A stretch of 49,307 bases of DNA from Acidimicrobiia bacterium (GTDB taxonomy: Bacteria > Actinomycetota > Acidimicrobiia > Spongiisociales > Spongiisociaceae). The translations under genes and the position numbers were made by a program. This document shows positions 11,123 through 18,855 of the stretch, in pieces. Under the pieces are notes generated by a model. It made no database searches. It was not told the origin of the DNA and saw only the letters and a program-made list of their open reading frames with translations. Location of the stretch: contig WTGW01000084.1 in the NCBI GenBank assembly GCA_011523395.1, positions 1 through 49,307 on the forward strand, read 5' to 3'. Numbering within the stretch: position 1 is the first letter of the stretch; every line of letters starts with the position of its first letter.

Positions 11123-12367
11123 ATGCGAAAGCCGGAACGCCGGCTCCTCCGCCAAGTGGTCGAGGTCGCCCGCCGGACCCTGAAGGACATGGAGTGGCGC
11201 GACGTGCCCCGGTCGATGCATCGAGTCGCGCAGAGCACGGGTAGGCGTTTGCCCGCGCCCCTGGAGAAACTCCTCCTCGATGAGATCGACGGCGACGAGT
11301 GGCTGCGCGAGCAGGTCGCCGGGGAGTTCAGCGGTTCGCCGGAGAGCGATGATCCCCACGAGCGGGCGGCCGCGCTCTTCCTGCTGCGCCCGGACGGATG
11401 GGAGGACGGCCTGGAAGGGATCCGCCGAGACCACCGCGACGCCTGGAACTCGGAACGGATCAAGCGCCACGAGCGGCGGATCAGCGAGCTGGAGTCGGAT
11501 CTGAAGAAGTTGAAGGGAGATGCCCGGCAAGCCCGCAGGGAGGCGGAGGAAGCCAGACGCGAGGCCGACCGCCGGGAGGAGCAGGCATGGGAGGAGGCTC
11601 GATCCAGGGTGGAGCCCGAGCTTGTCGAGGCCTGCGATCGGCTGAGAAGGGATAGACGCCGGCTGACCGGGGAGCTTGATGCGACCCGCGCCGAGCTGGA
11701 GGAGACCAGGCAACGCCTGGCTGCGACGCGCGGGGACCTGGAGAGGGAACGGCGGATCGAGCATGTCCCGGCCACCCGCCCGGGGGCGCTGAACGTGTGG
11801 GCGGACATGGACGCGGTGGAAGCAGCCCGGCAGTTGGACGAAGTGGCGCGGGCTTTCTTCCCGGGTCCGGCGCTGCCAGTCCCGACGGAGCCGGTTCTCG
11901 CCAGCCAGGAACCGCTCGTCCTGCCGGCGGGCATAGCGCCGGACAGCCCGCAAGCCGTCGAGTGGCTGATCGAGCTGGACCGGCCCTTCACGCTGCTGGT
12001 GGACGGCTACAACGTCACCGCCAAGATGTACCCGTCCCATCGGTTCAGCCGACCCGAGATACGGGATCGTCTACAGAACGACCTGGCCGAGCTGAAGTTA
12101 CGGGCGAAGGGGCGCCCCCGGATCACCGTGGTGTGGGACTCGGCCCGGGCGATCGAGACCAGTGCCGAGACACTCCCCAACGGGATCGAGGTCAGGTACA
12201 CGCGAGAGGGGTGGAAGGCCGACGACGAGTTGATCGACCTAGCCGGGGGCCTGGGCGCCTCGGCTGCCGTGGTCTCCAGCGATCGTGAGGTCCGGGAGGA
12301 AGCGCAGCGGGCCGGGTCGCTGGGCCTGTGGAGCGAGGCCCTCGCCAACTGGGCGCTCAACGGCTGA
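11123..12367 (+). CDS. NYN/PIN-like (YacP-type) RNA-binding/nuclease domain protein with coiled coil
   Basis: Central charged coiled coil; C-terminal FTLLVDGYNVTAKMYPSHRFSRPEIRDRLQNDLAELKLRAKGRPRITVVWDSA...DDELIDLAG...AVVSSDREVREEAQRAG. Confidence 0.85.
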   Translation: MRKPERRLLRQVVEVARRTLKDMEWRDVPRSMHRVAQSTGRRLPAPLEKLLLDEIDGDEWLREQVAGEFSGSPESDDPHERAAALFLLRPDGWEDGLEGIRRDHRDAWNSERIKRHERRISELESDLKKLKGDARQARREAEEARREADRREEQAWEEARSRVEPELVEACDRLRRDRRRLTGELDATRAELEETRQRLAATRGDLERERRIEHVPATRPGALNVWADMDAVEAARQLDEVARAFFPGPALPVPTEPVLASQEPLVLPAGIAPDSPQAVEWLIELDRPFTLLVDGYNVTAKMYPSHRFSRPEIRDRLQNDLAELKLRAKGRPRITVVWDSARAIETSAETLPNGIEVRYTREGWKADDELIDLAGGLGASAAVVSSDREVREEAQRAGSLGLWSEALANWALNG

Positions 12368-12434
12368 CGCGCGGCCCTACACACTCCTCTCCGGGCACGC
12401 CGCACCCTCTACGCAACCGCGCGCCGGGCTGCGC

Positions 12435-12656
12435 CTAACCACGGAAGAAGCGGCCCACCAGGTTGACCACGATGGTCAGCAGCAGGCTGGCCACCAGCAT
12501 GGAGGTGAGCGGGATGAACACGACCGACCGGTCCCCGACCCGGCGGATGTCGCCCGGCAGGTTGCCGAACCAGGAGAGAAGCCCGAACCGGGCTGCGAGG
12601 CCGGCCGCGACGGCGATCAAGCCCCCGATTATCAGAAGATTGCTGACGCTTCGCAT
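12435..12656 (-). CDS. DUF2905 family small membrane protein
   Basis: LLIIGGLIAVAAGLAARFGLLSWFGNLPGDIRRVGDRSVVFIPLTSMLVASLLLTIVVNLVGRFF. Confidence 0.85.
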   Translation of the reverse strand: MRSVSNLLIIGGLIAVAAGLAARFGLLSWFGNLPGDIRRVGDRSVVFIPLTSMLVASLLLTIVVNLVGRFFRG

Positions 12657-12771
12657 GCCGCTACCTACGGTACCCGGGCGACCCGCCTGGCTAAGGTCCG
12701 ACTGCCTATGCAGGTTATGTGCACAAAGCGGGCGGGCGCCGTGAAGTTCCGATCGGTGCCGGGGTGATCAA

Positions 12772-15615
12772 GTGACCGCGTGCATGGCCATCCGAGGAGA
12801 CCGGCGCCGTAGGCGGGCTCCGTTGGCTGTGGTAGTTGCGTTTGTGGCGGTCGTGTCGGTGCCGGCTACGCCGGATCAGGCCACCGCGCTGCCTGCATCG
12901 GTCCCCACCATTGACGGCCCTGCTGCTTCCGGAGGGCCGGTCGAGGACCGGGATACCAGCAGCGGTTCCGGGGCGGTGGCCGGCGGCGATGTGACTGGCA
13001 AGGTCGTTATCCGTCCTACCGGCGCGTCCTCGGCAGAGAGTGCGGGAGCGGCCTTTACCGCCGTGTCCGCCGGCGGCGATCATTCCTGCGGGTTGCGGAC
13101 CGACGGCACCGTCGTGTGCTGGGGCGACAACTCGAAGGGGCAGGCCGGTGCGCCCCCGGGATCGTTCACGCAGGTCTCCGCCGGAGACACGCATTCGTGC
13201 GGGGTGCGGACCGACGGGACCGTCGCGTGCTGGGGCGATGACGACTCAGGACAAGCGACCGCACCCTCGGGATCGTTCACCCAGATCGCCGCCGGCGGCG
13301 ATCATTCCTGCGGGATACGGACCGACGGAACTGTCCGCTGCTGGGGCGACAACTTTTTCGGGCAGGCGAATGCACCTCCGGGATCGTTTACCCAGGTCGC
13401 CGCGGGCAGCAGGCGGTCGTGCGGGTTGCGGGTCGGCGGGACCATCAGTTGCTGGGGCGAGCCGAGTGAGAAGTGGCCGTCGGGGTCGTTCGCTCCTTCG
13501 GGTTCGTTCACTGCGGTGTCTGCCGGCTGCGGGGTGCGTACCGACGGGACTGTCACGTGTTGGGGCGACCACTTCGGGGCGACCGTGCCTTCGGGTTCGT
13601 TCACCCGGGTCTCCACCGGCGGTGGCTACTCGTGCGGGTTGCGTGGCGGAGGGTCCGTGGTCTGCTGGGGGAGTGACCATCTTGGACAGGCGACCGCGCC
13701 GTCGGACTCGTTCACCGCCATCTCGGCCGGCCCCCAGCACGCGTGCGGGTTGCGGACCGACGGGATGATCGACTGCTGGGGTAAGAACACCCGCGGGCAG
13801 GTGATCGCGCCTTCGGGGTCGTTCAGCCAGATCTCCTCCGGCAACGGCCAGTGGTGCGCACTACGGAGGGACGGGTCCGTGGCGTGCTGGGGCTCGAACG
13901 CGGTGCCGACCAGCGACGGCACCGCATCCGATCCGACGACCGCGCCTCCGGGATCGTTCACCCAGGTCTCGGCCGGCTCCTTCTACGGGTGCGGACTACG
14001 GACCGGCGGCACCATCGTCTGCTGGGGCGAGAACGGGTCCGGCCAGGCGACGCCGCCCTCTGGGTCGTTCGCTCAGGTCTCCGGCGGATTCGATCATGCC
14101 TGCGGAGTACGGACTGATGGTTCTGTCGTCTGCTGGGGCGACACTTTCACGTACTTTCCGGCGACTGCGCCCACGGGGTCGTTCACCCACATCTTCGCCG
14201 GCCACGGCGGCACGGCCTGCGTGCCGTGGACGGATGGTTCTATCCGCTGTTGGGACAACGAGCCGGCGACCGGGCCCTCGGGGTCGTTCACCCAGGTCTC
14301 CGGTGACTCTCAGCATGGGTGTGGGTTACGAACAGACGGAACCATCGACTGCTGGGGCCGGAACCAGTTCGGGGTTCCGGGATCGTTCACCGCCGTGTCG
14401 GCCGGCCCCGGATACACGTGTGGGCTCGAGACCGGCGGGCGGATCATGCGTTGCATCGGGGACCCGGAGGATCTGCCGCCGGCCAACGAGAGATTCCCCG
14501 CCGGCTTTGACGACACCTCCGGCTTCGATACCTGCGCGGTACGGACGGACGGTTCCATCTTCTGCCGGGAGAGAGCGCCGGCGACTGCGCCTCCGGGGTC
14601 GTTCACCCAGGTCTCCGCCGGATTCGATCACACATGCGGGGTACGGACCGATGGTTCAGTCGCCTGCTGGGGAGGAGGACCCTATTCCCGGGAGACGTTG
14701 GAGAAGCTGGAGAGGGATCCGCCTTCAGGGCCGTTCGGCCAGATCTCTGCCGGCAACTCGTCCCAGTGCGGGTTGCGGACGGATGGTTCGATCGTCTGCT
14801 GGGGCGAGGACGCCCAGGGGCTGGAAAATCCTCCTTCGGGGTCGTTCAGTGCGGTCTCGGTCGGCGGTGGGCACTCCTGCGGGCTGCGGACCGACGGGAC
14901 CATCGACTGCTGGGGCGACAACCGGTGGGGGCAAGCTGACGCGCCTCCCGGTTCGTTCACCGCGGTCTCTGCCAGCGGGGCGGATTCATGCGGAGTGCGA
15001 ACCGATGGATCGGTGGAATGCTGGGGTGGCTCTCCGGTGGTGCTACCGGCGGGTCCGGACCGCGGGGTTGGTTCCAGTCCGGGCGAGAACGCCGGGGTTC
15101 ACCAACCTGCGATAGACGCCCTCCGCCGAGCGGTACCCGGCATCTTCGACGGCACGGGCTGCGATCAGGGTCTGTGCCCTCGCGAGCCGCTGAAACGCTG
15201 GGAGATGGCGGTCTGGCTGGTACGGGTCCTCGACCGCACTAACCCCGCCACCCGGGCGTCCAACAGGTTCGCCGACGTGGACGCCGGCCAATGGTGGGCG
15301 CCCTACGCGGACCAGCTGGCCGAACTGGGAGTCACCGCCGGGTGCGCCCTCAAACCATTACGGTTCTGCCCTGACAGGACCGTTAGCCGGGCGGAGATGG
15401 CCGCCTTTCTCGTAAGGGCGTTCAACCTGGCGGCCGCACCCGCCTACGGGTTCGTCGACACCGCAGGCAACACCCTCCAGGCCCAAATCGACGCCCTCGC
15501 CGCCGCCGGTGTAACCGCCGGATGCGCCCTGGACCCGCCGAGGTATTGCCCCGGGAAACCGGTGACGCGCGCGGAGATGGCGACCTTCCTGGCAAGGGCC
15601 CTCGGACTCATATGA
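12772..15615 (+). CDS. Secreted RCC1-like repeat protein with C-terminal SLH-like repeats
   Basis: N-terminal signal-like segment; about 18 repeats of the form FTQVSAGxxHSCGLRTDGTVxCWGDNxxGQAxAPSGS; C-terminal FADVDAGQWWAPYADQLAELGVTAGCAL...TVSRAEMAAFLVRAFNL and a second copy. Confidence 0.92.
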   Translation: MTACMAIRGDRRRRRAPLAVVVAFVAVVSVPATPDQATALPASVPTIDGPAASGGPVEDRDTSSGSGAVAGGDVTGKVVIRPTGASSAESAGAAFTAVSAGGDHSCGLRTDGTVVCWGDNSKGQAGAPPGSFTQVSAGDTHSCGVRTDGTVACWGDDDSGQATAPSGSFTQIAAGGDHSCGIRTDGTVRCWGDNFFGQANAPPGSFTQVAAGSRRSCGLRVGGTISCWGEPSEKWPSGSFAPSGSFTAVSAGCGVRTDGTVTCWGDHFGATVPSGSFTRVSTGGGYSCGLRGGGSVVCWGSDHLGQATAPSDSFTAISAGPQHACGLRTDGMIDCWGKNTRGQVIAPSGSFSQISSGNGQWCALRRDGSVACWGSNAVPTSDGTASDPTTAPPGSFTQVSAGSFYGCGLRTGGTIVCWGENGSGQATPPSGSFAQVSGGFDHACGVRTDGSVVCWGDTFTYFPATAPTGSFTHIFAGHGGTACVPWTDGSIRCWDNEPATGPSGSFTQVSGDSQHGCGLRTDGTIDCWGRNQFGVPGSFTAVSAGPGYTCGLETGGRIMRCIGDPEDLPPANERFPAGFDDTSGFDTCAVRTDGSIFCRERAPATAPPGSFTQVSAGFDHTCGVRTDGSVACWGGGPYSRETLEKLERDPPSGPFGQISAGNSSQCGLRTDGSIVCWGEDAQGLENPPSGSFSAVSVGGGHSCGLRTDGTIDCWGDNRWGQADAPPGSFTAVSASGADSCGVRTDGSVECWGGSPVVLPAGPDRGVGSSPGENAGVHQPAIDALRRAVPGIFDGTGCDQGLCPREPLKRWEMAVWLVRVLDRTNPATRASNRFADVDAGQWWAPYADQLAELGVTAGCALKPLRFCPDRTVSRAEMAAFLVRAFNLAAAPAYGFVDTAGNTLQAQIDALAAAGVTAGCALDPPRYCPGKPVTRAEMATFLARALGLI
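13054..15045 (+). repeat. Coding tandem repeat array (about 18 RCC1-like units, typically 37 aa / 111 nt)
   Basis: Counted by eye from the translation; paired Cys (C-x9-C) in most units. Confidence 0.85.
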
Positions 15616-15781
15616 CCACATTCCCTCACGGCGCGCCCGGACCTGTAACTTCCGGCTAGAGACATCCTGATGCAGGTTGTGGTCGGTCCCGACCTCCTGC
15701 CCGGTATCCGTCCATCCGTTGGGTAGGTTGATCCCTGCGCTACCGTGGCTCTCCGGCCGCAGCGAACCGTAGGAGGATGCC

Positions 15782-16147
15782 ATGCCCAACCCCGTGGTCC
15801 ACTTCGAGATCCAGTCCGTGGAGCCCGAGAAGAGCCGGGATTTCTTCAGGGAAGTCTTCGGATGGCAGATCGAGCTGGCGACAGAGATGGAATACGGCCT
15901 CGTGAACACCGGCGCCGAGACCGGGATCAACGGCGGTATCGAAGCCTCGCCCACCGGGGAGAACCAAGTGATGATCTACATCGAGGTCGACGACATCCAG
16001 GGCTACCTGGACCGGGCGGTGGCCGCCGGCGCCGGGGTAGTCATGCCGGTGAAGAGCATTCCCGGCGCCGTGACCTTTGCCGTGTTCTCGGACCCGGCCG
16101 GCGTGGCGGTCGGCATCGTGGACAGCGAGACACCCCCGGCCGAATAG
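15782..16147 (+). CDS. VOC (glyoxalase/bleomycin resistance) family protein
   Basis: MPNPVVHFEIQSVEPEKSRDFFREVFGWQIEL...VMIYIEVDDIQGYLDRAVAAGAGVVMPVKSIPGAVTFAVFSDPAGVAVGIVD. Confidence 0.92.
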   Translation: MPNPVVHFEIQSVEPEKSRDFFREVFGWQIELATEMEYGLVNTGAETGINGGIEASPTGENQVMIYIEVDDIQGYLDRAVAAGAGVVMPVKSIPGAVTFAVFSDPAGVAVGIVDSETPPAE

Positions 16148-16260
16148 TGGCCAGTGGCCGACCCAGGGTCATCAAGTCCCCTACGGCCTTTAGGCCTGTT
16201 GGGTTGTCCGAGTCACTTCCGAGCTACAGCCCCCACTGACCACTGACCACTGACCACTCA
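16145..16260 (+). repeat. Intergenic heptamer-arm element, copy 1
   Basis: TAGTGGCCAGTGGCC left arm, core GACCCAGGGTCATCAAGTCCCCTACGGCCTTTAGGCCTGTTGGGTT, right arm CACTGACCACTGACCACTGACCACTCA; both ends contain the stop codons of the flanking convergent genes. Confidence 0.85.
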
Positions 16261-17940
16261 GGCGTCGGTCACGCATCCGGTGCTTGCCGTCGACACCGTC
16301 CGGATGTACCTGGCCAGGGTGCCCCGGGTGGCCTTCAGCGGCGGGGGCGTCCAGGCCGCCTGACGGTCAGCCAGCTCGGCCTCGGAAACGTCGAGGGTGA
16401 TGGACCGGGCGACCGCGTCGATCGAGATCCGATCCCCGGGTTCCACCAGCGCGATCGGGCCGCCCTCCTGGGCTTCGGGGCAGACATGGCCCATGATGAA
16501 ACCGTGCGAGCCGCCCGAGAAGCGGCCGTCGGTTATGAGGGCTACGTCCTGTCCCAGACCGGCGCCCATGATGGCCGAGGTAGGGGTGAGCATCTCGGGC
16601 ATGCCCGGCCCGCCCTTCGGACCCTCGTAGCGGATGATGATCACCGAGCCTGGTCCGATCTCGCCCCGTTCCAGGGCGGCCAGCATGTCCTCCTCGCTGT
16701 CGTAGGGCAACGCCGTGCCCGTGAAGGAGAGGCCCTCCTTGCCGGTTATCTTGGCGACCGCTCCGTCGGGGGCCAGGTTGCCTCGGAGGATCTGGATGTG
16801 GCCGGAGTCCTTCACCGGGTTGTCCCAGGGAGCGATCACCAGCTGGCCCTCCGCCAGGCCCGGCAGGTCGGCGAGGTTCTCGGCCATGGTGCGGCCGGTC
16901 ACGGTCAGGCAGTCGCCGTCGATCACGCCCCGTTCCAGCAGCATTTTCAAGACCGCGGGCGTCCCGCCCACCTCGTGCAGGTCCTCCATCACGTACCGGC
17001 CGGAGGGCTTGAGGTCGCCCAGGAAGGGGATGCGGTCGCTGACCGGCTGGAAGTCCTCGATGTCCAGGTCGACCCCGGCCGAATGGGCGATCGCCATCAG
17101 GTGCAGCACCGCGTTGGTGGAGCCGCCCAGCACCATGGTGATGACCATGGCGTTCTCGAACGCCGCCCGGGTCATGATGTCACGGGGGCGGATGTCCTCC
17201 TCGAGGAGCCTGCGGATGGCCGTACCCGCCGCCCGGCACTCGGCCGCCTTGCCCGGGTCGGTCGCCGGAGTGGAGGAGCTGTAGGGGAGGCTCATCCCCA
17301 TCGCCTCGATCGCCACGGCCATCGTGTTGGCCGTGTACATGCCCCCGCAGGCGCCGGCGCCGGGGCAGGCATTGCGGACCACGTCGAGCCGGTCGCCCTC
17401 GCTCAGGCGGCCGGCGATGGCCTCGCCGTAGGACTGGAAGGCCGACACGATGTCGATCGGGTTGCCGTGGCGGTTCACGCCGGCCCGGATGGTGCCCCCG
17501 TAGATCATCAGCGCCGGACGGTCGAGGCGGGCCATCGCCATGACCGCCCCCGGCATGTTCTTGTCGCAGCCCGGGATCGAGATGTTGGCGTCGTACCACT
17601 GGGCGCTCATGACGGTCTCGATGGAGTCGGCGATGAGGTCCCTCGACTGGAGCGAGTAGGACATGCCGTCGGTTCCCATCGACATCCCGTCCGACACCCC
17701 GATGGTGTTGAAGCGCATCCCGACCAGGCCGGCCTCGGTGACGCCCTGTTTGGTGTGCGCAGCCAACTCGTCGAGGTGCATGTTGCAGCTGTTGCCCTCG
17801 TACCACATCGAGGCGATCCCGACCTGGGCCTTCGACATATCGCCGGGCGTGAGGCCGGTGGCGTAGAGCATGGCCTGCGAGCCGCCCTGCGAGCGTTCCT
17901 GGGTTATCCGTCTGCTGACGCAGTTTATAGCTGTTTCCAT
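16258..17940 (-). CDS. ilvD: Dihydroxy-acid dehydratase
   Basis: [60 protein letters not shown]...[29 protein letters not shown]. Confidence 0.97.
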   Translation of the reverse strand: METAINCVSRRITQERSQGGSQAMLYATGLTPGDMSKAQVGIASMWYEGNSCNMHLDELAAHTKQGVTEAGLVGMRFNTIGVSDGMSMGTDGMSYSLQSRDLIADSIETVMSAQWYDANISIPGCDKNMPGAVMAMARLDRPALMIYGGTIRAGVNRHGNPIDIVSAFQSYGEAIAGRLSEGDRLDVVRNACPGAGACGGMYTANTMAVAIEAMGMSLPYSSSTPATDPGKAAECRAAGTAIRRLLEEDIRPRDIMTRAAFENAMVITMVLGGSTNAVLHLMAIAHSAGVDLDIEDFQPVSDRIPFLGDLKPSGRYVMEDLHEVGGTPAVLKMLLERGVIDGDCLTVTGRTMAENLADLPGLAEGQLVIAPWDNPVKDSGHIQILRGNLAPDGAVAKITGKEGLSFTGTALPYDSEEDMLAALERGEIGPGSVIIIRYEGPKGGPGMPEMLTPTSAIMGAGLGQDVALITDGRFSGGSHGFIMGHVCPEAQEGGPIALVEPGDRISIDAVARSITLDVSEAELADRQAAWTPPPLKATRGTLARYIRTVSTASTGCVTDA

Positions 17941-17945
17941 GCGCG

Positions 17946-17960
17946 CCAATCATAGATTGG
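17946..17960. promoter_or_regulatory. CCAATC-ATA-GATTGG palindrome at the ilvD start
   Basis: Perfect 6-bp inverted repeat; the minus strand contains TATGAT, a possible -10, close to ilvD ATG 17940. Confidence 0.4.
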
Positions 17961-18063
17961 GTGACCAGTTCGGGCAGACCACTAGCCTTGCCGACATGCT
18001 CCTCCCGCCCGATCGAAGGCCGCCGGCCGTCGGGTTACAGGATGGCGATGATCGTGGTGGCCG

Positions 18064-18825
18064 GTGCTGATCGTCAGCGACGTTCATGGAGCTTTCACCG
18101 AATTGGCCCGGGTTGCCTCACGCGGAGGGCCTCTCCTGGTGCTGGGGGATCTGCTCAACTTCGTGGATTACCGCACCGGCCGGGGCATCGCCGCCGACGT
18201 GTACGGCTCCGAGTACGCCCTCGAGTTCATCCGTAACCGAAGGACCGGCGACTGGCCGGCCAACCGCAGGCTGTGGCGCCGCGTCCAGGAGGGACGGGAG
18301 TTCGATCTGGCCGAACGCATCCGAGCCGAGGTACGCCGCCAGTACCGGGCGGCGAGCCGGGCGCTGCTTCCGGCCGAGCAGGCCTACGTGATATACGGCA
18401 ACGTGGACTGGCCGGAGGAGATGGCGGCAGCGCTGGCGGATGAGGTCATGCTGGTGGATGGCGAGGTGGTCGAGATCGAGGGCTACTCGGTCGGGTTCGC
18501 CGGCGGAGGGGTGCCGACCCCGGCCCGGGCCCGGGGTGAGGTGTCGCACGAGGCGATGGCCACCAAGCTCGATGCTCTGGGACCGGTGGACATTCTCTGC
18601 ACCCATGTCGCCCCCTCGGTGGCGCCGCTCCGCCGGGACGTGGTGACGGGCATGCTGGAGCGGTCGTCCCCGGTGGTGCTGGACTACCTAGCGACCCACC
18701 GGCCCCGTTACCACTACTTCGGTGACATCCACCAGCCCCAGGCACACGAGTGGCGGGTGGGACGTACCGTCTGCCGCAATGTCGGTTACTTCCGGGCCAC
18801 GGCCCGCGCGGTGCGCCACCGCTGA
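18064..18825 (+). CDS. Metallophosphoesterase
   Basis: LIVSDVHGAFTELARVASRGGPLLVLGDLLNFVDYR...VIYGNVDWPEEM...CTHVAPSVAPLRRD...HYFGDIHQPQ. Confidence 0.88.
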   Translation: MLIVSDVHGAFTELARVASRGGPLLVLGDLLNFVDYRTGRGIAADVYGSEYALEFIRNRRTGDWPANRRLWRRVQEGREFDLAERIRAEVRRQYRAASRALLPAEQAYVIYGNVDWPEEMAAALADEVMLVDGEVVEIEGYSVGFAGGGVPTPARARGEVSHEAMATKLDALGPVDILCTHVAPSVAPLRRDVVTGMLERSSPVVLDYLATHRPRYHYFGDIHQPQAHEWRVGRTVCRNVGYFRATARAVRHR

Positions 18826-18855
18826 AGTGTCACCGTCCGGTGGTACGTTGTCGGC

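Noticed and set aside
12368-12434. Looked for a heptamer element at this convergent junction
   Set aside because: The sequence is GC-rich with no period-7 repeat; counted as a negative.
14096-15115. 339-aa and other ORFs within the RCC1-repeat gene on both strands
   Set aside because: Out-of-frame readings of a repetitive coding region; the periodic look is inherited from the repeats.
16486-17955. 489-aa plus-strand ORF opposite ilvD
   Set aside because: Shadow ORF of a clear ilvD; low-complexity His/Val/Gly composition.
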